This document shows, piece after piece, positions 17,352 through 26,576 of a DNA stretch of 64,000 nucleotides. A program made the translations under genes and the position numbers. The stretch covers positions 310,001 to 374,000 of the forward strand of contig NZ_LISX01000006.1 of assembly GCF_001905465.1 (NCBI RefSeq), given 5' to 3'. The notes under the pieces were generated by a model. The model did not search any database and was not told the origin of the DNA. It was given only the letters and a program-made list of their open reading frames with translations. Source of the stretch: Kitasatospora sp. CB01950. Its GTDB lineage: Bacteria > Actinomycetota > Actinomycetes > Streptomycetales > Streptomycetaceae. Position 1 is the first letter of the stretch, and each line of letters starts with the position of its first letter.

Positions 17352-18167
17352 TCAGCGCGGCAGCAGTTGCAGCGGCACCGTGAAGCGGTCCAGGGCCGGG
17401 ACGGAGTCGATGACGGCGCGGTGGAGTTCCCGGAGCGCCGGGCCGGGTTCGACGGAGAGTTCGGCGGCCATGCCGTTGCGCAGCCGTTGGAAGGTGCTCA
17501 GGGCGTCGAGCCGACGGCCGCAGCGGTAGAGGGCGACCATCTGCTGGGCGCAGTGACGTTCGTTCATGGGGTCCTGGACCGTCAGGGCGGCCAGTTCGCC
17601 GAGGAGTTCGGCGTGCCGGCCGATCGCGAGTTCGGCGTCGATGCGGCGCTCGGTCAGCGCCGAGCGGCTCAACTCCAGTCGCTGGGCCTCCGGTTCGAGG
17701 GCCGGGCCGCGTTCGACGTCGAGCAGCGCGCCGGGTCCGCGCCACAGCCGCAGCGCCTCGCGGAGCAGCCGGGCCGCGTCCTCGTGGGCGCCCAGGGCGG
17801 CGGCGCGGTCGCCGAGGGCGGCCAGCGACTGGTACTCGTGGACGTCGACGGCCTCCGACGGCAGCTCCAGGCGGTAGCCGCCGCGCACGGTGCTGATCAG
17901 GCGGCTGGACAGGCCGGCCCCGCGCAGGGTCCGGCGCAGCTGGAAGATGTAGGTCTGCAGGGTGGCGGCGGCGCTGGCCGGCGGGCGGCCGGACCAGAGT
18001 TCGCGGATCAGCGTCGCCGCGGGCACCGCCCGGCCGTGCCGGGTGCTCAGCAGCGCCAGCACGGTGCGCGGTTTGCCGGCGGTGGGCGCCACCGAGCGGC
18101 CGTTGACGGTGAGCGCGAACGGGCCGAGGACCTCGATGCGGATGCGGCTGGGTACTGCGCTGGTCAT
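17352..18167 (-). CDS. SARP-family pathway activator (SARP2)
   Basis: A 271-residue small SARP with the N-terminal winged helix (RIRIEVLGPFALTVNG) and the activation domain ending in ALDRFTVPLQLL. It resembles SARP1 in layout but is clearly a separate paralogue. It is the last gene of a probable minus-strand operon: acyl-CoA dehydrogenase, PPTase, SARP2, with a 42-bp gap before it. It probably activates part of the PKS regulon. Confidence 0.92.
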   Translation of the reverse strand: MTSAVPSRIRIEVLGPFALTVNGRSVAPTAGKPRTVLALLSTRHGRAVPAATLIRELWSGRPPASAAATLQTYIFQLRRTLRGAGLSSRLISTVRGGYRLELPSEAVDVHEYQSLAALGDRAAALGAHEDAARLLREALRLWRGPGALLDVERGPALEPEAQRLELSRSALTERRIDAELAIGRHAELLGELAALTVQDPMNERHCAQQMVALYRCGRRLDALSTFQRLRNGMAAELSVEPGPALRELHRAVIDSVPALDRFTVPLQLLPR

Positions 18168-18209
18168 GACGGTTCTTCTCCCCGTTGCGTGGTGGTGCGC
18201 GAGTGTGCG

Positions 18210-19070
18210 TCAGCCGCCGCCGCGCGGCTGGTGGGCCGCCGCCGCCTGCCGTTCCCAGAGCACCTGGACGGTGCGGTGGTCGAGGGCGGTGGTGAGCCCG
18301 GTGTCGAGGTTGCGGCCGCGGCCGTCGTCCCGGACGGCGGCCGCGGCGAGGTAGCCGCCGGCGAACCGCCGGGTGTGGAAGGTCCACCAGTGCTCGTTCA
18401 CCGGGTCGCCGTGCGGGCGCAGCAGCCGGGCCCGGCCGCAGGACTCGGGCAGGTCGAAGCCGAAGTGCGTGAACGAGAAGGCCAGGCCTTGGCCGAGCGC
18501 CTTGGTGTAGGCCTCCTTGAGCGTCCAGCGGCGCAGCAGCGCGAGGTTGCGCTCCGGCTCGGGGGAGGCGGCGAGGCGGCGCAGCTCGTCGGGGGTGCAC
18601 ATGACCCGTTCGATGCCGCTGCCGTAGACGCGGCGCTCCTCGTGCTCCAGGTCGACGCCGATCAGGCCGAGCGAGGTGATGCCGACCAGCGCGACGTCCT
18701 TGGTGTGGCTGAGGTTGAGGTCGACCTGGTCGCAGCCGCGCACGTAGAGCCGCCCGGTGAGGCCGTAGGCGAGCTCCAGTTCGTGCGGGCGGGCGCCCAC
18801 CGCGGTGGCGGCGACGTGCTTGAGCAGCAGCCGGGTGGCCCGGAACCGGTCGGCGTGCGGGCGGCCGGCCAGCTCCCGGTAGCGGGCCCAGTCGCGGCCG
18901 AGCAGCCGCCGCAGTTCGCCCTCGCCGCCCGGCGGGGCGGGCCAGTCGGAGAGGCGGCTGTGGACCAGGGCGACGCCGTAGCGGTCGAGGTCGGCCCGGA
19001 CGGGTTCCCAGGGGCCCGCGGGCCCGAGGACCGGCCGCGGTGGTGGCACCAGGCCGGCGCCGCTGCTCAT
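18210..19070 (-). CDS. Sfp-type 4'-phosphopantetheinyl transferase
   Basis: A 286-residue PPTase that converts apo-ACPs to holo form using CoA. The Mg/CoA motifs are intact: LNLSHTKD, IGVDLEHEE and RRWTLKEAYTKALGQG (WxxKEA). The long N-terminal part is typical of Sfp-class enzymes of secondary metabolism. Coupled to the acyl-CoA dehydrogenase by an ATGA overlap. A second, more divergent PPTase is at 29026. Confidence 0.93.
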   Translation of the reverse strand: MSSGAGLVPPPRPVLGPAGPWEPVRADLDRYGVALVHSRLSDWPAPPGGEGELRRLLGRDWARYRELAGRPHADRFRATRLLLKHVAATAVGARPHELELAYGLTGRLYVRGCDQVDLNLSHTKDVALVGITSLGLIGVDLEHEERRVYGSGIERVMCTPDELRRLAASPEPERNLALLRRWTLKEAYTKALGQGLAFSFTHFGFDLPESCGRARLLRPHGDPVNEHWWTFHTRRFAGGYLAAAAVRDDGRGRNLDTGLTTALDHRTVQVLWERQAAAAHQPRGGG

Positions 19071-20812
19071 CCGGCCAGCTCCAGTCCGTACAGGTCGTAA
19101 CCGATCGCCCCGCGGGCGCGCCGCAGCGCCTCGGCCGCGAGCTCGGCCGTGGCGGCGTCCGGCACCCGGGGCCCGGCGTGGCCGAGCCGCCGCAGCAGCC
19201 GGTTCAGTGCGGCCACCAGCCAGGTGGGGCGGGCCTGGAAGGAGCCGGGGTCGGCGCACCGCCAGACGCCCAGGCAGGCGCAGGCGACCAGCAGCAGGGC
19301 GTAGCGGTCGGTGAGCGGAAACGCCGAGGTGTCGGTGACGAACCGCCCGTCGGGGCCGTCCAGCGCCGGGCAGCCCTCCCGGATCGCCGCCAACTCGACG
19401 TCCAGCAGCGCCAGTTGGTCGGATAGCAGGCGCAGCAGCGGGGCGTCGGGGTCGCCGGGCGGGGCCGGCTGCGGCTCCTCGCGGCAGCGGGCGATCCAGC
19501 CGATCAGCCCGTCCCGGCCGCCGAACGCGGCGAGCCGCTCGGAGGCCAGCGGGGGCAGTGTGCCGTCGGTGCGGAACAGCTCGGCGGGGGCGGCGAGTTC
19601 GGCCGGCCAGTCGTGGGCGAGCAGGCTGGGCAGGAAGGGCGCGATGGTGGCCTGGCAGACCGCGCTGCTGACGTGGCCGAAGCTCACCATGGTCAGGTCC
19701 CGGACGTGCTTCTGGAAGATGGCGTGCTCGCCGCTGCGGGTGTGGAAGGCGTCGCCCATCAGTGCCGAGAGCCGGTAGAAGGTCTCCCCCACGATCTTGG
19801 GGACCAGGTACTTGGCGGCGGCGGCCAGCACGTTGCACTCCTCGGGGAGCACGTGCAGCGCGCGGGTGGCGGCGAGTGCGATGCTGTCGCAGGCCAGCAG
19901 GTCGACCAGGGCTCCGGCGATCGCCCCGCGGGCCGAACCGGACAGCCTCGCAGGGTTGTTGTGCACCGAGCCGCCGACGGCGAACCGGATCGCGGTGCGC
20001 AGTCCGGTGTCCGCCATGCCGATGATCATCGACGGCACGGCGGCGGAGTTCACCTGGAGGGCCCGCAGCCCGAGCGTGATCCCGTCGCCCCACTCCCCCA
20101 GCATCACCCCGGCCGGCGCCGGGCAGTCCCGGAACCGCAGCCCGGAGATCTGCAGGCCCTGGGTGCCCTCGGTGCGGTAGCGCGGCAGCCGGTCGCAGGC
20201 CGCGGCGGGCATCGCGCCGGGCTCCAGCAGCAGCAGCGAATAGCCGTCCTCCGGGTCCTGCGGGCCGACCGTGCGGGCGTAGGTGAGCATCAGCGCGGCG
20301 CGGTCCGCGTTGTTGACGGCGGCCTTGCGCCCACCGAGCAGCAGGGTCCCGTCGGCGGCGCGCCGGACCCGGAACTCGTCCGCGACGAAGTCGTTGCCGT
20401 GCTTGAACTCCTGGTAGGCGACGGTCGCCCGGCCGCCGCCGAGCAGCACCCGGGCGGTCCGCCGCTGCTGTTCGGCGTCCCCCACCAGCCACACCGCCAT
20501 CGACCCCATCAGCGAGGTGAGCGCCTCCCCGACGGCCAGCGTGGCGTCCCGCCGGAACAGCGGACGCAGCATCATCCCGAGCGTGTCGATCTGCTCCAGG
20601 CAGCCGCCCAGCGCGGCCGGCACGTACTCCGCGTTCATGCCGACCCGGTGATACAACTCCACGGCCGCCCGGGGCAGTTCGGCCCGGTCATCGGCGTCCA
20701 GCAGCGCCGCGAACCCGGTCGGGTTGGCTCTGTCCCACGGATCGCCGAACGCCTCCTCGACCGCCGCGTGACGCACTGCGGCCGTACTGGTGTCCATGAT
20801 GCGATCCGTCAT
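19067..20812 (-). CDS. Acyl-CoA dehydrogenase-family flavoprotein
   Basis: A 581-residue protein; the N-terminal ~400 residues follow the acyl-CoA dehydrogenase fold, with the middle beta domain (TVAYQEFKHGND, TEGTQGLQISGLRF) and a C-terminal helical domain (GDAFHTRSGEHAIFQKHVRD). About 180 further residues resemble the extra helical domain of longer acyl-CoA oxidases/dehydrogenases. It may desaturate a starter acid or act on an ACP-bound acyl chain. First gene of the ACAD-PPTase-SARP2 operon; ATG 20812 was chosen, with Met6 a close alternative. Confidence 0.8.
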   Translation of the reverse strand: MTDRIMDTSTAAVRHAAVEEAFGDPWDRANPTGFAALLDADDRAELPRAAVELYHRVGMNAEYVPAALGGCLEQIDTLGMMLRPLFRRDATLAVGEALTSLMGSMAVWLVGDAEQQRRTARVLLGGGRATVAYQEFKHGNDFVADEFRVRRAADGTLLLGGRKAAVNNADRAALMLTYARTVGPQDPEDGYSLLLLEPGAMPAAACDRLPRYRTEGTQGLQISGLRFRDCPAPAGVMLGEWGDGITLGLRALQVNSAAVPSMIIGMADTGLRTAIRFAVGGSVHNNPARLSGSARGAIAGALVDLLACDSIALAATRALHVLPEECNVLAAAAKYLVPKIVGETFYRLSALMGDAFHTRSGEHAIFQKHVRDLTMVSFGHVSSAVCQATIAPFLPSLLAHDWPAELAAPAELFRTDGTLPPLASERLAAFGGRDGLIGWIARCREEPQPAPPGDPDAPLLRLLSDQLALLDVELAAIREGCPALDGPDGRFVTDTSAFPLTDRYALLLVACACLGVWRCADPGSFQARPTWLVAALNRLLRRLGHAGPRVPDAATAELAAEALRRARGAIGYDLYGLELAG

Positions 20813-20874
20813 TGCCGCTCCCAAGGACGCATGACCGGGCGGGCGTTCGACGCTTCCACCACCCGGTGGAGCGG

Positions 20875-20936
20875 CGATCGAGCCCCGCTCGACCGGGCGG
20901 CCACCGCTCCGCCCCGCGGGGTGGCTCCCTCGATCG
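20875..20936. promoter_or_regulatory. Inverted repeat in divergent ACAD/peptidase intergenic region
   Basis: The 273-bp gap at 20813-21085 contains a perfect 8-bp inverted repeat, CGATCGAG (20875-20882) and CTCGATCG (20929-20936), around a CCACC...GGTGG pair. It could be an operator for either divergent transcript. No clear -10/-35 pair was found. Confidence 0.35.
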
Positions 20937-21085
20937 GGGGAGGATCTTCTCCCGTCTTCGCGTGATGTGCGGCCGCGCCCCCGACGGCCATGATCGGTCC
21001 GGCCCGGCCCCGGCTTCCGCTCCCGGGCTCCTCGGCCTCCGCGAGGACGCGGAGGGCTCATCATCCGATCACTCGAAGGATCAGC

Positions 21086-22558
21086 ATGACGGTGCGACAC
21101 CTACGCATACCCTCCCTCGTGACCGTCGGCGCCGCCGCGGTGCTGGCTGCCACGCTGACACCGGGAGCGGCCGCCGCCGAGGACCCGATGCGGCCCTACA
21201 CGCAGCAGACGCTCCACTGGGGGCCGTGTGATCGGCAGACGCCCGCCGCGTTCCGGTGCGCGGCCGTCAAAGTGCCGCTGGACTACGGCAATCCCGGCGG
21301 CGCGCAGCTCGACGTCGTGGTGAACCGGTCGAAGGCGGCCAGTGCGCACCAGCGGCGCGGCGTCCTGCTGTTCAACCCCGGCGGTCCCGGCGCGTCGGGC
21401 CTGGAACTGCCGGTGGCGATGGAGCCGGTCCTCCCGCAGGAGGTGAAGGACCGGTACGACCTGGTCGGCTTCGACCCGAGGGGCGTCGGGCGGAGCTCCC
21501 CGATCAGCTGCGGCCTGACTCCCGACGAGCTGAACATCGACCGCGCGTACCACCCCGAGACCTTCGCGAAGGACGTGCAGTGGGCGCGCACGGTGGCCGA
21601 CAAGTGCGCCGCCGCGGCGGGGGACGAGCTGCGGCACATCACCACCCGCAACACCGCCCGCGACATGGACCTCGTCCGCACCGTGCTGGGAGAGCAGCGG
21701 ATCTCCTACTACGGGGGCTCGTACGGCACCTATCTCGGCGCCGTCTACCTGCAGATGTTCCCCCGGCGGGCCGACCGGTTCGTGCTGGACAGCGCGGTCG
21801 ACCCCACCCAGTACGGGCGGGGCACCTTCCAGCAGATGGCGCAGGCGACCGAGCCCGCCTTCACGCGGTGGAGCGAGTGGACCGCAGGACAGGACGCCAC
21901 CTACCACCTGGGCCGGACCCCGGCCGACGTCCGCGCCGCGTTCTGGAACGTCGTCGCCCGGGCGGACCGCCGGCCCGTCGACTCCGGCGACGGCCCCCTC
22001 ACCGGCGACGACATCCGCGCCGCACGCGACATCTTCTTCACGAGGCAGAAGGCCGCCGAGTGGGTCGCCGGGCTGAAGAAGGCCGCCGAGGACGGCCGGC
22101 CCGCCGCACCGGCGCCCGACCCCGAACTCCCCCCGGAGAACCAGCTCGCGAGCCTGTGGACGATCATGTGCGGCGACACCGCCGCGTCCTGGCCGCACGA
22201 CCCCGAGCAGTACCGGCGCGACGCCCTCCGCGGCAGGGCCCAGTACCCGCTGTACGGCGACTTCGCGGCCGGCATCAAGCCGTGCGCCTTCTGGAAGCCC
22301 GGCGCCGAGGCCCCGACCACGGTGGACAACGACGTCCGGGCGCTGATCGTGCAGAACGAGTGGGACTCCCAGACTCCCCTGGACGCCGCCCGGAGCATGC
22401 ACCGGTCCCTGCACGGCTCCCGGATGATCACCGTCCTGGGCGGAGAGGGACACGGCGTCTACGGCCGGGGGTCCTGCGCGGACGCGCCCACCACGCGCTA
22501 CCTGACCACGGGCCGGCTCCCGGACGGCGACCTCGCCTGCTCGGCCGGACCCGCCTGA
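21086..22558 (+). CDS. Secreted S33 alpha/beta-hydrolase, tripeptidyl-aminopeptidase type
   Basis: A 490-residue secreted serine hydrolase. The signal peptide (about residues 1-31, ending GAAAAED) is followed by an alpha/beta-hydrolase with an oxyanion loop FNPGGPGASG, nucleophile Ser in GGSYGTYLG, acid in WDSQTPLDAA and His in GGEGHGVYG, then the TAP-type C-terminal domain. Streptomyces SlpD/SlpE and Tap remove N-terminal peptides from exported proteins. It lies within the cluster but may not take part in biosynthesis. The ATG follows GAAGGA. Confidence 0.9.
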   Translation: MTVRHLRIPSLVTVGAAAVLAATLTPGAAAAEDPMRPYTQQTLHWGPCDRQTPAAFRCAAVKVPLDYGNPGGAQLDVVVNRSKAASAHQRRGVLLFNPGGPGASGLELPVAMEPVLPQEVKDRYDLVGFDPRGVGRSSPISCGLTPDELNIDRAYHPETFAKDVQWARTVADKCAAAAGDELRHITTRNTARDMDLVRTVLGEQRISYYGGSYGTYLGAVYLQMFPRRADRFVLDSAVDPTQYGRGTFQQMAQATEPAFTRWSEWTAGQDATYHLGRTPADVRAAFWNVVARADRRPVDSGDGPLTGDDIRAARDIFFTRQKAAEWVAGLKKAAEDGRPAAPAPDPELPPENQLASLWTIMCGDTAASWPHDPEQYRRDALRGRAQYPLYGDFAAGIKPCAFWKPGAEAPTTVDNDVRALIVQNEWDSQTPLDAARSMHRSLHGSRMITVLGGEGHGVYGRGSCADAPTTRYLTTGRLPDGDLACSAGPA

Positions 22559-22567
22559 GCGGCGGGG

Positions 22568-23254
22568 CTAGATGTAGCCCTCGCGCAGCGCGTACGCCAC
22601 CGCGTGGGCGCGGTTGCGCAGTTGGAAGCGCGTCGTGACGGTGTGGATGATGTTCTTGATCGTCCGCTCCGAGTAGAGCAGCTTGCCCGCGATCTCCCCG
22701 GTGTCCATGCCGTCGGCGACCAGGCGCAGCACGTCCACCTCGCGCGGCAGCATGCCGAAGTCGGTGGAGCCGCTCTCGTGCGCCTGGCCGTCGCCGCCGC
22801 GCTGCCGGCCCATGCAGCCGATCAGCTTGCCCAGCAGGTCGGGCGGGAGGTCGCCGTGGCCCCGGTCGGCGGTGAGGACGGCTTGGCGCAGGCGTTCCCT
22901 GGTCACCTCGCGGCGCCACAGGATGGCGGTCACCCCGAGCGAGACGACGTTGAGCAGTTCCGGTTCCTGGATCCGGTCCAGGACCAGCACCACGCGGGTG
23001 CGCTCGGCCCGGACGAGCCGGGACAGGCTGGTCAGGGCCGTCTCGTCGAAGGTGTCGGCGACCAGCAGGGTCACGCCGGTCCGGCCCTGGTGGTTGTCGT
23101 CCACCAGCGACACCTCCGGGCACTGCCGGAGGAAGCTCACCACTCCGGCCCTGGAGAGCGGGTCCAGGGCGTGGACGGCCACCGGGATCGTCCGGGTGGT
23201 CTGCGTCGGGATGGGTCGGATCGTCGTACGGACGTCGTCGGCGTACTGCAGCAC
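22568..23254 (-). CDS. Orphan LuxR-family regulator with degenerate receiver
   Basis: A 228-residue regulator. The C-terminal ~65 residues are a LuxR helix-turn-helix (MLPREVDVLRLVADGMDTGE, SERTIKNIIHTV). The N-terminal ~140 residues have receiver-like secondary structure, but the usual phosphorylated Asp in an LLD motif is not clear (VTLLVADTFDET), suggesting phosphorylation-independent control as in atypical receivers such as RedZ. GTG 23254 follows AAAGGAA. It converges with the peptidase gene (9 bp between stops). Confidence 0.85.
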   Translation of the reverse strand: MLQYADDVRTTIRPIPTQTTRTIPVAVHALDPLSRAGVVSFLRQCPEVSLVDDNHQGRTGVTLLVADTFDETALTSLSRLVRAERTRVVLVLDRIQEPELLNVVSLGVTAILWRREVTRERLRQAVLTADRGHGDLPPDLLGKLIGCMGRQRGGDGQAHESGSTDFGMLPREVDVLRLVADGMDTGEIAGKLLYSERTIKNIIHTVTTRFQLRNRAHAVAYALREGYI

Positions 23255-23663
23255 GGCGCTGGATTCCTTTCGTTGCGCTCGGCGGTGCGCCCACCGCCCC
23301 CCACAGGCGGTGGCGCACCGTCAGAACCGGCCGGCCGGCGTCGTCCGCACGAGACGCCGTCCCTCCTCCCGCGGCCCGGCCGGCGCCGCGGGAGTTCCCC
23401 GTGTCCGTCGGAGGTTCGGCGGACACGGGCCAAGCTATCCGCCGCCGGTCAATAAAAGATTGACGGATGCGCATCTGCGCCGTTGGTTCCCGTTCCCCGG
23501 GAGAAATTTCCATTCCTTTGCCCACCGGCAGGACGGCCCGCGGCCCGCGGCCCGGCGGAATCGAATGCGCGCGGGCGGGTGAGCGACAAGTCCCGCCCGC
23601 GGCGGTGGAATTGCACCCGCCCCGGCCCGGCGGTCCGGCGGTCCGAACCGCTACCTTCTGACG
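23255..23663. promoter_or_regulatory. Divergent intergenic region with two inverted repeats
   Basis: This 409-bp gap separates the LuxR regulator and the AfsR-like gene. It holds a perfect 10-bp inverted repeat, CCCGTGTCCG (23398-23407) with CGGACACGGG (23420-23429), and 18 bp further a GTCAAT/ATTGAC repeat (23448-23453, 23459-23464) around AAAAG in a locally AT-rich patch. Either could be an operator for one or both regulators. The AfsR-like start has no Shine-Dalgarno; a TACCTT at 23652-23657 might be a -10 giving a leaderless transcript, but no -35 matches. Confidence 0.5.
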
Positions 23664-26576
23664 ATGACGGAAATCGGAGAGCCCCACGGTACGTCGGCCC
23701 CGGCGGCGGACGGCGGGGAGCGGCTGCGCCTGTGTCTGCTCGGGCCGGTGCAGGCCTGGTGCGGGGAGCGGGAGTTGGAGCTCGGCCCGCCGCAGCAGCG
23801 GGCGCTGCTGACCGCGTTGGCGCTGCGGGCCCGCCGGATCGTGTCCGTCGACGAGCTGCTCGACGCGCTGTGGGAGGAGCCGCCGGCCCGCGCCGCCGCC
23901 ATCGTGCGCACGTACGTGTCGCGGCTGCGGCGGGTGTTGGAGCCGGACCGGGTGCACCCGACGGTGCTGGTGTCCTCGGGCAGCGGCTACGTGCTGCGGC
24001 TCCCGGCCGACGGCACGGACGCCGAGGTGTTCGAGAACCGGGTCGCGGCGGCGGGCCGGGCCCGCGCGCTGGGGGACACCGCCGGGGCGCTCGGGCTGCT
24101 GCGGGAGGCCTGCGGGCTGTGGCACGGCGAGCCGCTCGCCGGGCTGCCCGGGCCGCTCGCCCAGGCGCACCGGGCCCGGCTGGTCGAGCGCCGGCTGAAC
24201 GCCGTCCAGGCTTGGCTGGAGACCGAGTTGGAGGCCGGGCGGCACGCGGAGGTGATCGGCGAGCTGACCATATGGGTCAGCCAGTACCCGCTGCTGGAGC
24301 CGATGCGCGAGCTGCTGATGCTGGCGCTGTACCGCAGCGGGCGGCAGGCCGAGGCGCTGGGCGTGTACGCGGACGCCCGCCGCACGCTGCTGGAGCAGCT
24401 GGGGGTCGATCCGGGGCCGCGGCTGCGCGAGCTGCACCTGGGCGTGCTGTCGGGCGAGCCGAAGCTGGCCGCGCCGACCGCGGCGCCCGCGCCGGCGTTC
24501 GAGCCGGGCGGCGGTCCGACCGGGTCCGCGCCGCTCGCGCCGGCCCAGCTGCCCGCCGACATCGCCGACTGGACCGGCCGGGACGGGCTCTGCGCGGCGC
24601 TCTGCGCGGACCTGGCGCCCGGCGGTCCGGCGATGCCGGTGGTGGGGGTGTCGGGCCTGGGCGGGGTCGGCAAGTCGGCGCTGGCGGTGCACGTCGCGCA
24701 CGCGGTGGGCGGGCAGTACCCGGACGGCCAGCTGTACGTGAACCTGCAGGGGGCCGGGGCGTTCCCCGCCGATCCGGGCGAGGTGCTGGCCGGCTTCCTG
24801 GGCGCGCTGGGCGTGGCCGACGCGGCGATCCCGCAGGGGACGGCGGACCGGGCCGCCATGTTCCGGTCCCGGGTGGCGGGCCTGCGGGTGCTGATCGTGC
24901 TGGACGACGCCCGCGACAGCCGGCAGGTCGGTCCGCTGCTGCCCGGCAGCCGCTCCTGCGCGGTGCTGGTGACCGGCCGGGCCTGGCTGTCGGGCATGGC
25001 GATGACCCGGCAGGTCGCCCTGGAGCCGCTGACCCCGGACGAGTCGGTGCGGCTGCTCACGGCGATCGCCGGGGAGCGGCGGGTGACGGCCGAGCCGGCG
25101 GCGGCCCGTCGGGTGGCGGCGGCCTGCGGGTTCCTGCCGCTGGCGGTGCGGACGGCGGCGTCCCGGCTGGCGGCCCGCCCGGCCTGGCAGCTCTCGCACA
25201 TGGCGGACCGGCTGGCGTCCGAGCGGCGGCGGCTGGCCGAGTTGGAGGCCGGGGAGCTGGCGGTCGCCGCGTCGTTCCGGCTCAGCTACGACCAGCTCGA
25301 CGCGGAGACCGCCCGCGCGTTCCGGCTGCTGTCGTTGGCGGACGGCCCGGGGGTGTCCTCGGCGGCGGCCGCGGTGCTGCTGGGGCTGCCGGAGCCGGAG
25401 GCCGAGCGGCTGGCCGAGTCGCTGACCGATCTGGGGCTGCTGTCCTGCCCGTACCCCGGCCGCTACCACTACCACGACCTGCTGCGGCTGTTCGCCCGCG
25501 AGCTGGTCCGGGAGGTGGACGGGGACGCCGCCGGGCGGGCCGCCGTCGAACGGCTGCTGCGGCACTACCTGGTGACGGTGGCGGGCCTGTACCGGGTGGT
25601 CCGGCCCGGCTACCCGTTCCCGGACCTGGTGGCGGCGGAGGCCGGCGCACCGGCCCGCACCGGATCGGCCTTCGGCGGGCCGGCCGAGGGGCTGCGCTGG
25701 GCCAGGCAGGAGATCGCCGCCGTGCTGGCGGTCGCCGAGCAGGCCACCCGGGACCCGGACGGCCCGCTGGCGGTGGTCGCGGACCTGACGCTGGTGCTGA
25801 TCCAGCTGATCGACCTGGGCATGGCCGTGCCGGAGCTGTGCGACCTGGCCGGACGGGTCGCGGAGGCCACCGCGGCGGCGGGCCTGCCGGAGAGCGAGGC
25901 GCGGGCCCGGTACACGCTGATGTGGGCGCAGCGGGAGTTCCAGCGCACCCTGCAGGCCCGGTCCGAGGCGGCCCGGGTGGTGGCGCTGGCCCGGCGGACG
26001 GGGCAGGCGGCGCTGCTGCCCGGCGCGCTGATCGTGCTGGCGCTGACCGGCCTCCCGCACTGCACGGACGAGGAGGTGACGGCCCGGTGCGACGAGGCGG
26101 TCGCGCTGAGCGCCGAGCTGGGCGACCCGTCCTTGCAGGCCTTCGTCGAGGGGATGGCGGCGCTGGTCGACCTCGCCGTGGACCGGCCGGAGTCGGCGCG
26201 GCGCCGGGCCGAACGCAGCCTGACGGCCTTCACGGAGCTCGGCGACTTCGTCGGCCAGGTGCACATGCTGTACGCCCGGGCGACGGCGCTGCACGGGATG
26301 GGCCGGTTCGAGGCGGCGTGCGAGGACTACCGGGAGTGCCTGGGGGCGCTGCGCGCGCTCGGGGCGCGGGACCGGATGCCGGGAGTGCTGGTCGGCCTGG
26401 CCGAGTCCTGCCGGGCCGCCGGGCGGCCGGCCCAGGCGCTGGAGGCGGCCGAACAGGCGCTGGCGATCGCCCGGAAGCTCGGCCTGGAGCACCGCCGGGC
26501 GAACGCGCTGGCCGCCGTCGGGCGGGCGCTGCTCGACCTCGGGGAGCAGGACCGCGGCCGGGCCTGCCTGGCGTAG
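23664..26576 (+). CDS. Large AfsR-like SARP regulator (SARP-NB-ARC-TPR)
   Basis: A 970-residue multidomain regulator. Residues about 20-265 form the SARP part (winged helix plus activation domain, LLMLALYRSGRQAEALGVY). An NB-ARC ATPase follows from about 300 with the P-loop GVSGLGGVGKSALA and the Walker B VLIVLDDARDS. The C-terminal ~350 residues are TPR-like helices. AfsR-type proteins integrate signals, often through Ser/Thr phosphorylation, and activate secondary metabolism. It is transcribed alone at the boundary between blocks A and B. Confidence 0.92.
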   Translation: MTEIGEPHGTSAPAADGGERLRLCLLGPVQAWCGERELELGPPQQRALLTALALRARRIVSVDELLDALWEEPPARAAAIVRTYVSRLRRVLEPDRVHPTVLVSSGSGYVLRLPADGTDAEVFENRVAAAGRARALGDTAGALGLLREACGLWHGEPLAGLPGPLAQAHRARLVERRLNAVQAWLETELEAGRHAEVIGELTIWVSQYPLLEPMRELLMLALYRSGRQAEALGVYADARRTLLEQLGVDPGPRLRELHLGVLSGEPKLAAPTAAPAPAFEPGGGPTGSAPLAPAQLPADIADWTGRDGLCAALCADLAPGGPAMPVVGVSGLGGVGKSALAVHVAHAVGGQYPDGQLYVNLQGAGAFPADPGEVLAGFLGALGVADAAIPQGTADRAAMFRSRVAGLRVLIVLDDARDSRQVGPLLPGSRSCAVLVTGRAWLSGMAMTRQVALEPLTPDESVRLLTAIAGERRVTAEPAAARRVAAACGFLPLAVRTAASRLAARPAWQLSHMADRLASERRRLAELEAGELAVAASFRLSYDQLDAETARAFRLLSLADGPGVSSAAAAVLLGLPEPEAERLAESLTDLGLLSCPYPGRYHYHDLLRLFARELVREVDGDAAGRAAVERLLRHYLVTVAGLYRVVRPGYPFPDLVAAEAGAPARTGSAFGGPAEGLRWARQEIAAVLAVAEQATRDPDGPLAVVADLTLVLIQLIDLGMAVPELCDLAGRVAEATAAAGLPESEARARYTLMWAQREFQRTLQARSEAARVVALARRTGQAALLPGALIVLALTGLPHCTDEEVTARCDEAVALSAELGDPSLQAFVEGMAALVDLAVDRPESARRRAERSLTAFTELGDFVGQVHMLYARATALHGMGRFEAACEDYRECLGALRALGARDRMPGVLVGLAESCRAAGRPAQALEAAEQALAIARKLGLEHRRANALAAVGRALLDLGEQDRGRACLA

